63,979 nt of DNA from an uncultured Endomicrobiia bacterium (GTDB lineage Bacteria; Elusimicrobiota; Endomicrobiia; Endomicrobiales; Endomicrobiaceae): assembly GCA_938040055.1 (NCBI GenBank), contig CALHWY010000023.1, positions 1 through 63,979 of the forward strand, given 5' to 3'. Below are positions 17,054 to 26,730 of this stretch, one piece after another (positions within the stretch are counted from its first letter, which is position 1; each line of letters starts with the position of its first letter). The notes below the pieces were generated by a model. It searched no databases. It was not told the DNA's origin and was given only the letters and a program-made list of their open reading frames with translations. The translations under genes and the position numbers were made by a program.

Positions 17054-17890
17054 ATGCGAGATAATCAGAACTCAAAATATGCAAATATAGTTTTAATAAT
17101 TCTTCTCCTTACAGGATTTCTTTTTATTGCGGCCAATCTGACTCCTCCCGTAAGACTTATAAAAAATTTTGTTTATTATGCCGTTTATCCTAATGTGCAT
17201 GCAGCCAACCAGATATTCCAATCGGCCGGAAACTTTGCGGACAATATCAAATCAATTGTTTACGTAAGCCAGGAAAATTTTCTTTATAAGCAAAAAAACC
17301 AGGAGTTAAAGGATCAGCTTCACAATTATGAGGCGATGGTTTCACAGTACGGACGGCTCAGCTATCTTCTTAATATACCGGTCATAAAAAAGGTTAAATC
17401 GGTTTTTGCCAGAGTTACGGTAAGAGAGCCGGGAGAGTGGTATCAGTGGTTTATTATAGACAAAGGCAAAAATTACGGGCTTTATAATGAGCTTCCCGTC
17501 GTGTCCCCGGGAATTGACGGCGGCTTAAACGCTGTCGGGCGTATAGTCGAAACATATAAAAGTTCATCAAAAGTGGCTTTGATAACGAATCTTCTTTCGG
17601 CTATACCGGTACGGGTAAAAAATAAAAAGATAGACTGCCTTGCCGAAGGTTTTAACGGCAGGGAACTCAAAGTGACTTATATTCCGCTTTATGCCGACAT
17701 TGAAGCGGGAGATATTCTTCTGGCAAGCCCTTTAAGTTCTGTATTTCAAGAAGGTACGCCTGTGGGAATAATTACCGAAATTTCAAAACTTCAGTCGCTT
17801 GATTTCAAGACCGCTACGGCAAAAGTGCTTTTTGATTCGGACGATCTTTATGAAGCCGTCGTTTTGGTTCCGCAAGAGGACCCTAAATGA
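17054..17890 (+). CDS. mreC: Rod-shape protein MreC
   Basis: From the ATG at 17054 the product has 278 residues. A single N-terminal membrane segment (IVLIILLLTGFLFIAANL, about 12-29) and a coiled-coil stretch near 75-110 lead into the periplasmic beta domains with VTVREPGEWYQWFIIDKG, typical of MreC. It bridges MreB to PBP2 in the periplasm. The longer TTG start at 17003 would add 17 residues. It overlaps mreD by 4 nt. Confidence 0.93.
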   Translation: MRDNQNSKYANIVLIILLLTGFLFIAANLTPPVRLIKNFVYYAVYPNVHAANQIFQSAGNFADNIKSIVYVSQENFLYKQKNQELKDQLHNYEAMVSQYGRLSYLLNIPVIKKVKSVFARVTVREPGEWYQWFIIDKGKNYGLYNELPVVSPGIDGGLNAVGRIVETYKSSSKVALITNLLSAIPVRVKNKKIDCLAEGFNGRELKVTYIPLYADIEAGDILLASPLSSVFQEGTPVGIITEISKLQSLDFKTATAKVLFDSDDLYEAVVLVPQEDPK

Positions 17891-18387
17891 AAACGATTAT
17901 ATACTATATATTTTTTTATGCGCTGTTTTGCCTGCTGCAATTTTTTTTCGGACAATATATAAACATATACGGCGTATTCCCGAACTGTATTCTCATCGCC
18001 GTTGTGTATTTAGGGCTTTCAAAAGGCAAATTGAGCGGCGAAATTATGGGTTTTTTTCTGGGGCTTACCTGGGACGCTTTTTCGACAGACGTATTCGGAG
18101 TCAGAGCGGTAATGTTTACTATGATAGGATATTTTGCCGGGATGATGAATAAAAATTTCGATAAAGATCAGATTTTTACGCAGATAGTAGTAGTATTTTT
18201 TGCGAATATGATTTACTGGATAGGGTTCAGCCTTATTTATTACATTATTCCCGAAGGCTCCGGCAGTTATAAACCTTTTGTAATCACGGTGCAAGGTTCG
18301 TTTAAAATAGCTTTGACCGTAATCGCGTCGCCTGTTGTTTTTTTTATTTTAAATGCATTGGCGAGATTCGCGAAAAAAAATATTTAG
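17887..18387 (+). CDS. mreD: Rod-shape protein MreD
   Basis: The 166-residue, very hydrophobic protein has five or so membrane segments and the MreD-like N-terminus with FYALFCLLQFFFGQYINIYGVFPNCILI. It contains GFFLGLTWDAFSTDVFG, the motif region most conserved in MreD. It overlaps mreC by ATGA, confirming coupling. The next gene of the pathway, mrdA, is displaced 1.76 kb downstream. Confidence 0.9.
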   Translation: MKTIIYYIFFYALFCLLQFFFGQYINIYGVFPNCILIAVVYLGLSKGKLSGEIMGFFLGLTWDAFSTDVFGVRAVMFTMIGYFAGMMNKNFDKDQIFTQIVVVFFANMIYWIGFSLIYYIIPEGSGSYKPFVITVQGSFKIALTVIASPVVFFILNALARFAKKNI

Positions 18388-18961
18388 ACGTGGCTCTTAT
18401 CCCAAAACCGGCAATAAAAACGCGGTATGTATGAAATAATTTTCTCGGGCCGGCGGTTTAAAGCTCAGGCATTTTGCATATATTGCTCATTCGGGAATTC
18501 TTCAAACGACAATCCCTTAAATAAAAAAATTAAAATTAAACTAAATTCATTTTAACTTCACAAAAACGTCCTGCGTGTTTTTGTGAAAGATAAAATCAAA
18601 ATTAAAAAAGCAACGGCGTCAGCCGTGCGAGAATGAATAAATAATAAGTAATAGAAAAGAAATGCGCTTTAAACGTAAAAGGGCTCAAAAAAACAGGTGC
18701 GTTGAAAAACTCGAAAAAAAGCTTTTGTGAACACAATAGGCGCGATAACAATTGCCATAGCGGATTTTTTACATGCCATCGTCAGATAAGATAAATATTA
18801 GGGCAAACGGAAAACTCTTCGGCAAAAGCGCATGCTTTGCCGGAAAGAAGTTTTAAATTTCCGCCGATACGAAAATTTGCATGCCGTCTTGGATTATTTG
18901 CCGGACGCATCATTTTTTATTTGCTGAAATATTTTTACCGTATTAAAACAATAAAGAAACA
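18388..18961 (+). other. Gene-free gap with a perfect hairpin
   Basis: No credible reading frame is visible over about 570 bp. It contains an 11-bp perfect stem, TTCACAAAAAC (18557-18567) and GTTTTTGTGAA (18577-18587). The rest is AT-rich, with scattered stops in all frames. It separates mreD from the IS30-family remnant. Confidence 0.6.
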
Positions 18962-19955
18962 TAAATTCAACTTTCTGGCGCAACGCTTTAGGGGGAAAGA
19001 AAAAAGCGGAAATAGGTAAAATAAAGAGATGAAAAAATACAGTTATTTAAAAGAAGAAGGAAGGAATCAAATTTTTATTTTACTTAAGGCATAAAAGCAC
19101 GATAAGCCGGGAAGTAAAAAAATTATGGGAAGAAGCGTCGGGCGCATAAAGCGCATTAAAGAGCGGCAAAGAGACAGAAAGAAGGGCATAAGAAATTTGT
19201 ATTGAAAAGCTGCTGGTCAAGGAAAGAGGCGGAAAGGAGCTTGTTAAAGAGCTGGTCGCCGGAAGAAATATCGGGAAGGGTTAAACAAAACAAAGTATTG
19301 GCGGCAATCGGCGCAGAGAGTATTTATCGTCGGATATTCAAAGAAAGAGCGGATTTAATAAATTATCTTACGCGCTACGGAAAAGAAGGGAAGAAATATA
19401 GGCGCGGTATGAAGAGAAAAGACGAGAGGAAATAAAAGACAGGGTTGACATAAAAGAGCGTTTGCAAAGGATAAACGAAAGAATAGAGATAAGACATTGG
19501 GGAACGGATTTGGTAGAGTATGCTGGAAAAAGCCGTTTAAAAGTTACGGCGGGAAGAAAAATAAGAACAGTAAAAAACAAGAAAGTAAAAGATAAGACGA
19601 GCAAAGAATCGAATTCGGCGCTGTTAAGAGTTTTTAGCGAAACACCAAAAAATCTTATTAAGAGCATTACTTATGATAATGGTTTGGAAAACGCGCAACA
19701 TCGGACGATTAACCGAATATTAGGGACAAAATCTTATTTTTGCCAGCCGTATCACAGTTGAGAAAAGGGAACGGTGGAAAATACAAACGGACTTATAAGA
19801 CGCTTTTTCCCAAAAGGCACGGATTTTGATAAGATAAGCGATGAGCAGATAGCAGCGGTTAAATATTTGTTGAATAACAGACCAAGAAAATATTTGAATT
19901 TTCTAACGCCTATGGAGGTTTTTAATTCCGCTGTTGCGCTAGCAGGTTGAATTTA
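18962..19955 (+). mobile_element. Decayed IS30-family insertion sequence
   Basis: The 994-bp element is bounded by imperfect 23-bp inverted repeats: TAAATTCAAC...GCGCAAC at 18962-18984 and its inverse at 19933-19955, 20 of 23 identical. A possible 2-bp target duplication, CA, lies on both sides. Inside is a transposase frame related to IS30 but broken several times. It sits between mreD and mrdA, in the + orientation. Confidence 0.85.
19029..19950 (+). pseudogene. IS30-family transposase, broken
   Basis: Pieces in successive frames line up with an IS30 transposase. An N-terminal part begins MKKYSYLKEEGRNQIFILLK, with a helix-turn-helix remnant (STISREVKKL) after a frame break. Then comes SWSPEEISGRVKQ (19202-19435), then HWGTDLVEYAG and YDNGLENAQH (19462-19761), then after a stop GTVENTNGLIRRFFPKGTDF and NNRPRKYLNFLTPMEVF. 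The DDE residues (D, DNG, VEN) are still visible, but several stops and frameshifts make it inactive. The C-terminus runs into the right repeat. Confidence 0.88.
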
Positions 19956-20022
19956 CAAATCCGGACCGCTACTATAAAAATAAAGCAAAAATATATAAAA
20001 TATGATAATCGTATGATTCAGA

Positions 20023-20058
20023 CAAAAACCGTCCGCCGGACGAAAAACGGAGTTTTTG
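20023..20058 (+). other. Hairpin upstream of mrdA
   Basis: CAAAAACCGT (20023-20032) can pair with ACGGAGTTTTTG (20047-20058), with a 2-nt bulge and an inner CGTCCG/CGGACG alternative. It lies between the IS remnant and mrdA, 88 nt before the start codon. It could be a terminator for read-through from the IS. Confidence 0.4.
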
Positions 20059-20145
20059 CAAAATACAAGAGCGGCAAGCGCGGCTAAACACGAATTGATA
20101 TTGAAAACAAAAAAAACGGCAATAGTTTTGGGGAAATTTTAGTAA

Positions 20146-21972
20146 ATGGTTTGGCAGAGAGAAGATAAATTTTCATATGAAATGTTTTTAGCGAAACACA
20201 AGATGATTCTTGTGTTTTTTGTTTTTCTTTTTGCTCTTCTTTCATTAAGACTTTTTTATTTGCAGATAATAAGAGGCGCAAGCTACAGAAAAATTTCGGA
20301 ACAACAGAGAATGCACAATACTCATGAACGCGCTCCCAGGGGAATAATATACTCTGACGGCGGCAGCATGCTGGTCGGCAATGATTTTACTTATGTGGCT
20401 TTGTTTTATCCGTTTGAACAGCAGAAAATGCCTTCGGAAGAAACTATCATGGCGCTTAATAAGATACTTAACAGGGATATAAAACCGACTATAGACAAAG
20501 GATGGAGATACGGCAGGGTTGTTAAGCTTGCGGATAATCTCACTACCGAGGAAATGTTTAGAATCCAGGAAAAAAAACTTGCTCTCAGCGGCATATCTGT
20601 GGTAAAGGAGCCAAAAAGGGTATACTTCGGAGCCGAAGCTAACTGCCACATAACGGGCTATACCGGCGAGATAAGGGCTGATGAAATCGAAGAGCTTTCC
20701 AAAGACGGCTATAAGATGGGCGATTATGTGGGAAGAGGGGGCATAGAGCAGGTTTATGACAAATATCTGCAGGGCATTGACGGAGGCTGGCAGCTTGAAG
20801 TAAACGCAAAAGGCCATCAGACAAAAGCTTTTCAGTATGTTTCTCCTAAAATAGGCGCGAATGTGTATACCACTATAAACACTAAACTGCAGTCGGCGGC
20901 ATATGAAGCTTTAAGAAACAGCGCCAGCGGAAGAGGAGCCGCTGTCGCTATAGATACGAGAACAGGCGCCGTCAAAATGCTGGTATCATGCCCCGGCTTT
21001 GACACCAACAGGGTAAACAGCAGAGATTTTAACAAATTTTTGAAAGACAAAAAGCTGCCTCTTTTTAACAGAGCTTTGCAGGCTTCGTATCCTCCGGGGT
21101 CAATATTTAAAATTATAACTTTTGCGGCCGCCGCCGATCTTCTTGACGTCGGCGCTAAAGATACGCAATATTGTACCGGCAGTTTTGAGCTTGGCGACAG
21201 ATGGTACAGCTGCTGGCTTAAAACCGGACATGGAAAAATAAATATCATAACGGCGATGGCCCAGTCTTGCAATGTATATTTTTATAGTTTGGGCCTGCGG
21301 CTGGGTGTAAGAAATCTTGAAAAATACGCTAAGAAATTTTATCTCGGAGAAAAAACAGGAATTGATCTTCCAAGCGAAAAAAAAGGATTTATCCCGAACC
21401 CGGAATGGAAAAAGCTTAAAATGAAAATGTCATGGCTTCAGGGGGATACGGTTATTTTGGCGATAGGACAGGGCGCTTTGTGGGTTACTCCTTTGCAGAT
21501 GGCCGATATGACTGCGGCCGTGGCAAATAAAGGAATATATTATAAACCTTTTGTCGTTGACAAAATAGCGGATATGGACGGACGGCTTCTGTACAATCAT
21601 ACAATAAGAATAAACGAACCCATAGAACTTTCGGATACAAGCTGGGATCTTCTTCATAAATCTCTTATTGAAACGGTGGATAAAGGTACAGGAGTGAGAA
21701 GTCAGCTTAAAGACGTTTACGTATCCGGCAAGCCTGATAAAATTACGATTAAAGTAGCCGGGAAAACCGGAACGGCCCAAAATCCCCACGGCGAAGATCA
21801 TGCATGGTTTGTAACTTACGCTCCGGCGGACAAACCTGAAATCGCAATAGCCGTTATTGTGGAAAACGGCGGAGGCGGCGGACTGAACGCCGTGCCAGTG
21901 GCGAAAAAAATATACGAGGCTTATTTCAATATAGAACAGCCCGGACGGCAGGAAGAGGAAACAATAAAATGA
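20146..21972 (+). CDS. mrdA: Penicillin-binding protein 2 (elongasome transpeptidase)
   Basis: The 608-residue protein has one N-terminal membrane anchor (about 20-40), a dimerisation domain with RAPRGIIYSDGG, and the transpeptidase domain. Active-site motifs are SIFK at 319-322, SCN at 374-376 and KTGTA at 540-544. It cross-links lateral-wall peptidoglycan with RodA. The rodA start overlaps its stop by ATGA. Its ribosome binding site is weak. Confidence 0.95.
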   Translation: MVWQREDKFSYEMFLAKHKMILVFFVFLFALLSLRLFYLQIIRGASYRKISEQQRMHNTHERAPRGIIYSDGGSMLVGNDFTYVALFYPFEQQKMPSEETIMALNKILNRDIKPTIDKGWRYGRVVKLADNLTTEEMFRIQEKKLALSGISVVKEPKRVYFGAEANCHITGYTGEIRADEIEELSKDGYKMGDYVGRGGIEQVYDKYLQGIDGGWQLEVNAKGHQTKAFQYVSPKIGANVYTTINTKLQSAAYEALRNSASGRGAAVAIDTRTGAVKMLVSCPGFDTNRVNSRDFNKFLKDKKLPLFNRALQASYPPGSIFKIITFAAAADLLDVGAKDTQYCTGSFELGDRWYSCWLKTGHGKINIITAMAQSCNVYFYSLGLRLGVRNLEKYAKKFYLGEKTGIDLPSEKKGFIPNPEWKKLKMKMSWLQGDTVILAIGQGALWVTPLQMADMTAAVANKGIYYKPFVVDKIADMDGRLLYNHTIRINEPIELSDTSWDLLHKSLIETVDKGTGVRSQLKDVYVSGKPDKITIKVAGKTGTAQNPHGEDHAWFVTYAPADKPEIAIAVIVENGGGGGLNAVPVAKKIYEAYFNIEQPGRQEEETIK

Positions 21973-23318
21973 ATTTTCGGGAAAAAGGAATAATAGAAAG
22001 ACTTGTGTCCGGAACGGACTGGTTTATTATAATTGCGGTTGCTTTTATCGCGGCTATAGGTTTTTGCGCAATCTATTCGGCTACCGTAAATTATGGAACG
22101 TCTTCAAGATATCTTTTCGTGCAGTTTCTGGCTTTAAGCATAGGCGTCATGGGGATGTTGCTTCTTACGGTATTTAATTACCAGTATTATAAACAGCTTG
22201 ACAAGGGCGTTTTTATATTTTCTGTCATTCTTCTCATATCGGTTTTGGTTTTCGGTTCCGAGATAAGAGGAACAAAAGGATGGTTTAAATTAGGTTTTGC
22301 GTCTTTCCAGCCGGTTGAAATAGCCAAGATTATGTATATTCTGGTACTTTCTTCATTTCTTGACAGAAAATGGAAAGATGCGAAAAAGCCGTCAATTATT
22401 ATAGGAGCGTTCGCTATATTAATGGCGCATTTGGCTCTTATAATGATGCAGCCCGACTTTTCTTCAACGCTGTCGTATTTTCCTGTAACTCTGGTATTGC
22501 TTTATGCCATAGGAGCCGAAACTTTTTATCTTTTGTGCATAGTAATTTTCGGGGCTCTGGCTGTCGGCATTCCTCTGGCAAACACTTTTCTTAAGCTTCA
22601 CGCTTCTCCGGCGCAGGAAGCTTCTTTTGCCGGAAATATTTTTAATTATATTTATGAAGGATATGCCGGAATTTATATTCTCATTGCGGTAATAGCTTTT
22701 ATATTTTTTATATGGTGGATAATGTGGAAACTCAGGATAAGGGTGGCGGTTTTGTATCCTGTTTTGCTGTGCTGCGCCATAACTTTCGGCTGCGCGGCTT
22801 CCATACCCGTGGAAAAATCGCTGAAAGAATATCAGAGAAAAAGACTCGTGGTATTCTTAAAACCCGAAGCGGATCCGCGCGGCGCGGGATATAATATAAT
22901 CCAGTCGAAAATAGCCATAGGTTCTGGGAAATTGTTCGGAAAAGGTTTTGTGAAAGGAACGCAGACGCAGCTCGGCTTTTTGCCGGAACAGCACACCGAT
23001 TTTATTTTTTCAGTAGTAGGCGAAGAGGGCGGCTGGTTTTTTTCCCAGCTTGTGATTTTGTTTTATCTGTTTTTTATATGGCGGGCGCTTATTATTTCGG
23101 CTGAGTCGCGGGACCGTTACGGTTCTCTTTTGGCTGTCGGCATAGCCACTATGTTCGCTTTTTACACCGTAATTAACATAGGCATGGTTATGGGGATGAT
23201 GCCGGCTACCGGAGTTCCTCTTCTTCTTATGTCTTACGGCGGCTCCTCAATGCTGTCGTCTTTGTTTTCCGTTGGGATACTCCAGTCAATTTATATGAGA
23301 AGACACACGTATTATTGA
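21969..23318 (+). CDS. rodA: Peptidoglycan glycosyltransferase RodA
   Basis: The 449-residue SEDS protein has about ten membrane segments. Conserved pieces include YSATVNYGTSSRYLFVQ, GTKGWFKLGFASFQPVEIAKI (about 98-118), LGFLPEQHTDFIFSVVGEEGG (about 337-357) and ATGVPLLLMSYGGSS near the C-terminus. With PBP2 it polymerises lateral wall glycan. An extra 50-residue membrane insertion lies near 215-255. Confidence 0.95.
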   Translation: MNFREKGIIERLVSGTDWFIIIAVAFIAAIGFCAIYSATVNYGTSSRYLFVQFLALSIGVMGMLLLTVFNYQYYKQLDKGVFIFSVILLISVLVFGSEIRGTKGWFKLGFASFQPVEIAKIMYILVLSSFLDRKWKDAKKPSIIIGAFAILMAHLALIMMQPDFSSTLSYFPVTLVLLYAIGAETFYLLCIVIFGALAVGIPLANTFLKLHASPAQEASFAGNIFNYIYEGYAGIYILIAVIAFIFFIWWIMWKLRIRVAVLYPVLLCCAITFGCAASIPVEKSLKEYQRKRLVVFLKPEADPRGAGYNIIQSKIAIGSGKLFGKGFVKGTQTQLGFLPEQHTDFIFSVVGEEGGWFFSQLVILFYLFFIWRALIISAESRDRYGSLLAVGIATMFAFYTVINIGMVMGMMPATGVPLLLMSYGGSSMLSSLFSVGILQSIYMRRHTYY

Positions 23319-23352
23319 CATCATGCTTTAAGCCGTTTTTGCATCAAAAACG

Positions 23353-23634
23353 GAAGATAATCCGGAAACGGGAAAAAAGATTTTAATATATGTTCTATGT
23401 GCGGTATTTTCATCGCTTGCCGCATCCGCGGAGTCCTTATATGCTGCGCATCAGGAAAAGGCTGATTTAAAGACAATAAAAATATAAGCGGGCTCGGGCA
23501 GCATCATTATCATCGCGGCGTCGGGGTTCGTCTGCGTACCTGCGGATTGTGCCCGTACGATATCAAAAAAATATTGCGCTGAAGATGATTCTTCGGCAAA
23601 AACGGAAAAAATAAAACAATACGGAAAAAATTAA
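23353..23634 (+). pseudogene. Remnant of a small membrane or surface protein
   Basis: One frame reads TEDNPETGKKILIYVLCAVF, then a hydrophobic run, then HQEKADLKTIKI and a TAA. It continues in the same frame for about 44 more codons (AGSGSIIIIAASGFVCVPAD, then charged residues) to a second stop. No start codon precedes it. NPETG before a hydrophobic stretch recalls a sorting signal, but this could be chance. A 9-bp perfect hairpin (CCGTTTTTG/CAAAAACGG, 23333-23353) lies at its start. Confidence 0.4.
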
Positions 23635-23655
23635 ATTTGCTTAAGAGAGGTTTGT

Positions 23656-24927
23656 ATGGATTTTATAATAGAATTTTTTAAGTTTTTAAATATGCCAGGG
23701 CAATACATAATGCCCGCCGCCGGAATATCGGCAATTTTTTGTTTTCTTGTATTTTTGTATCTTACATGGCTGCTTTTTAAAATAACATCCCACAGATATC
23801 TTCACAGCAGGTATTTTAATATCAAAAATCCTAAATGGTACAAAGCCGTCAAAGAAACGAATTTTCTGGCTGCATTCGGATATTTGGGCGCCGGGCTGAT
23901 AGCGCAGTTTGCGGTAAAGGTATTTTTCCCGGAAACTTACAAGGCATACCATCTCATAGCGCAAAATATAGTTACCGTCTATTTCCAGATATGCGTGCTT
24001 TTAATCATTAATAAAGTTTTGACGATAGTGATGATCGTGTTCAGCAAAAATCCGAATGTTCCCGTAAAAGGGCTTATACAGTTTTTGAAAATTTTTATTA
24101 ATTTTTTCGGAATTCTCGTAATACTTGCTCTCCTTATAGGAAAAGGCCCCACGTATTTCATTTCCGCTTTAGGGCTTATGGCTTCCGTTTTGCTGATAGT
24201 TTTTAAGGATACTATTTTGGGATTGACTGCAAGTCTCCAGCTGTCTATGAATAAAATGCTTCATATCGGAGACTGGATAGAGATGCCGTCCCATAATGCC
24301 GACGGAGACGTTATAGATATTTCTTTGACTACTGTGGCTGTTCAAAACTGGGATAAAACCATAGTAATGATACCCGCTTATGATCTTATATCAAAACCGT
24401 TTATCAACTGGCGCGGCATGAATGAAGCCGGCGGGCGGAGAATAAAAAGAGCGATTAATATAGATATGCAAAGCATAAAATTCGTAGATGAGCGGCTGTT
24501 TGCGCGCTTAAAAAAGTTTGAACTGCTTGAAGATTATCTGGCTCTAAAAGAAAATGAGATAAGAGAATATAATAAAAATCATGCGGTAAAAGAAAATTTA
24601 TACAATGGCAGATATTTGACCAATCTGGGAACTTTCCGCGCTTATTGCGAAGCTTATTTAAAAAGCAGGCCTTATATAAGCGGCAAACTTACAAGAATGG
24701 TTCGCCAGTTGTCTCCCGGCCCTGACGGAATGCCGCTTGAAATATACTGCTTTACGAACACGACCCAGTGGATTGCTTATGAAAATTACCAGTCTGACAT
24801 ATTCGATCACCTTTTGTCCGTAATGGAAGAATTTGATCTTTATGTTTTCCAAAATCCCACCGGATGGAATTTTAAAAGTCTTGTAAGCGGCGCTTTTATC
24901 AAGGGAGATAAGGAAAATCCCGTCTGA
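23656..24927 (+). CDS. Mechanosensitive ion channel, YbdG/MscM-like
   Basis: The 423-residue protein has four or five N-terminal membrane segments. The MscS pore and beta domain follow: ALGLMASVLLIVFKDTILGLTASLQLSMNKMLHIGDWIEMPSHNADGDV spans about 174-220. VQNWDKTIVMIPAYDLISKPFINW is characteristic of the YbdG miniconductance branch, as is the long C-terminal cytoplasmic domain. It releases solutes at hypo-osmotic shock. AAGAGAGGTTTGT gives a clear ribosome binding site. Confidence 0.88.
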   Translation: MDFIIEFFKFLNMPGQYIMPAAGISAIFCFLVFLYLTWLLFKITSHRYLHSRYFNIKNPKWYKAVKETNFLAAFGYLGAGLIAQFAVKVFFPETYKAYHLIAQNIVTVYFQICVLLIINKVLTIVMIVFSKNPNVPVKGLIQFLKIFINFFGILVILALLIGKGPTYFISALGLMASVLLIVFKDTILGLTASLQLSMNKMLHIGDWIEMPSHNADGDVIDISLTTVAVQNWDKTIVMIPAYDLISKPFINWRGMNEAGGRRIKRAINIDMQSIKFVDERLFARLKKFELLEDYLALKENEIREYNKNHAVKENLYNGRYLTNLGTFRAYCEAYLKSRPYISGKLTRMVRQLSPGPDGMPLEIYCFTNTTQWIAYENYQSDIFDHLLSVMEEFDLYVFQNPTGWNFKSLVSGAFIKGDKENPV

Positions 24928-25008
24928 AGTTTTGTTTGAAAAACCCGTTTTGAACTTCGCTTTACGCCTTCAAAGGCAATAATTTGAAATATAACAGGAG
25001 AAATGATT

Positions 25009-26535
25009 ATGGATTTAAGCGTTTTGTCGGCTCTTTCGGTATTTTTGGCTTCGGTTCCTGTATTTTTGCTTGTGGTTTTGCTGGGAGTTTTTAAACTGTC
25101 CGGCGATAAAAGCGCTTTTATTACGGCCTGCATAGCCCTGATTACGGCCGTTTCCGCCTTTAAACTGTCTCCTGCCGACGCGGGATTTGCATTTTTGTAC
25201 GGAACGGTTAAAGCCGTCTTTCCCATACTTATCATTATTATAATGGCTATATTCAGTTATAATGTTCTTGTCCATACCGCGAAAATGGAAGTTATAAAGG
25301 AACAGTTCTCTTCCATATCTTCGGATAAAAGCATACAGGTGCTGCTTTTGACATGGGGGTTTGGCGGTCTGCTTGAAGGGATGGCGGGTTTTGGAACGGC
25401 CGTGGCCATACCGGCCGCCATACTTATCAGTCTTGGCTTTAAACCTGTTTTTGCCGCGACCGCCAGTCTTTTGGCAAATAGCGTTGCCACGGGTTTCGGC
25501 GCCGTCGGCACGCCTGTAAAAGTGCTTGCGACTGAAGCGAATGTGGCAAATATACAGCATTTGAGCGCCGATATAGTTTTGCAGTTATCGCCTCTTATGA
25601 TAATAATTCCCATTGTTCTTGCTTTTATGAGCAATCCCGGGATGAAAGCTTTGCCGAAAAATATAGTATTGGGTTTATCCGTAGGAATTGTTTCTTTGTC
25701 TGCGCAGTATGCGGCTGCCGTTCATATGGGCGCGGAAACGCCGGCCATAATAGGAAGTCTGGCTTCTATCGCGGTAATTATAATTTTTGCGAAAATTACG
25801 GAAAAGAAATGCGTGAAAAAAGATAAAACGGATTTCTTTACAAAAGAAAAACTGTCAGCCTGGAGCGTTTACGGGCTGATTCTTTTTCTTATAATAATCA
25901 CAAGCCCTTTATTTGCGGGCATAAGGGGAACTCTCCAGTCGGTTTGCGTAACCCGTTTTTCTTTCCCTATAGGAGAACATGAAAAAATCCATGTCATAAC
26001 ATGGCTTACGGATGCAGGACTTTTATTGTTTATCGGAGCGCTTGCGGGCGGAGCGATTCAGGGAGCAAAACTAAAAGATCTTTTTAAAATTTTGTTTAAA
26101 ACCGCCTTTGAGCAGAGAAAGACGGCAGTTACGGTTTGCTGTCTTATAGGTTTTTCCTCGGTTATGGACGCCGCCGGGATGATAGGAATACTCGGGCTTG
26201 CTTTGGCGTCCGTAACAGGAGTTCTATATCCTTTGTTTGCTCCGGCTATAGGATGTCTTGGCACTTTTTTGACAGGCAGCGATACGTCTTCCAATATTTT
26301 ATTCGGGAAACTGCAAACGTCGGTTGCCGGCCAAATAGGGAGTGAACCGTCATGGCTTGCGGCTGCAAATACGGCCGGAGCGACCGGAGGAAAAATAATA
26401 TCGCCCCAAAGCATTTCCGTAGCGACGTCCGCATGCGCACAGCAGGGAAAAGAAGGGGAAATAATGAAACGCGCTCTTCCTTTTGCGGCGGCTTATGTAA
26501 TAATAGCCGGGATAATGGTTCTTTTGTTTGCTTAA
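25009..26535 (+). CDS. lctP: L-lactate permease
   Basis: CAGGAG at 24995-25000 spaces best with the ATG at 25009, although 25003 is also an ATG in frame. The 508-residue protein has about 13 membrane segments and the LctP hallmark GFGGLLEGMAGFGTAVAIPAAIL at about 117-139, plus LGTFLTGSDTSSNILFGKLQ near 415-434. It is a proton-coupled lactate/glycolate carrier and may export or import fermentation lactate here. A good terminator follows. Confidence 0.92.
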   Translation: MDLSVLSALSVFLASVPVFLLVVLLGVFKLSGDKSAFITACIALITAVSAFKLSPADAGFAFLYGTVKAVFPILIIIIMAIFSYNVLVHTAKMEVIKEQFSSISSDKSIQVLLLTWGFGGLLEGMAGFGTAVAIPAAILISLGFKPVFAATASLLANSVATGFGAVGTPVKVLATEANVANIQHLSADIVLQLSPLMIIIPIVLAFMSNPGMKALPKNIVLGLSVGIVSLSAQYAAAVHMGAETPAIIGSLASIAVIIIFAKITEKKCVKKDKTDFFTKEKLSAWSVYGLILFLIIITSPLFAGIRGTLQSVCVTRFSFPIGEHEKIHVITWLTDAGLLLFIGALAGGAIQGAKLKDLFKILFKTAFEQRKTAVTVCCLIGFSSVMDAAGMIGILGLALASVTGVLYPLFAPAIGCLGTFLTGSDTSSNILFGKLQTSVAGQIGSEPSWLAAANTAGATGGKIISPQSISVATSACAQQGKEGEIMKRALPFAAAYVIIAGIMVLLFA

Positions 26536-26555
26536 AAATTTAATATATTCAACCG

Positions 26556-26600
26556 AAAAAGCGTCGGGATGCCGCAAAATATTGTCCTGACGCTTTTTTT
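26556..26600 (+). terminator. Rho-independent terminator after lctP
   Basis: AAAAAGCGTCGGGA (26556-26569) pairs with TCCTGACGCTTTTT (26585-26598), one mismatch, and a run of T follows. It lies 20 nt after the lctP stop and insulates the CRISPR-Cas locus downstream. Confidence 0.85.
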
Positions 26601-26730
26601 GTTTCATAGCAAAAGTTTTTATGCTATAGTATGTATACTTCAAATACATCATGAATTTTTCAAAAAATTCTATGCAAACTTTCTTGCAAAAATACGCTCG
26701 GGAGCAAAAACGGCCCGCAGAAAAAAATAT

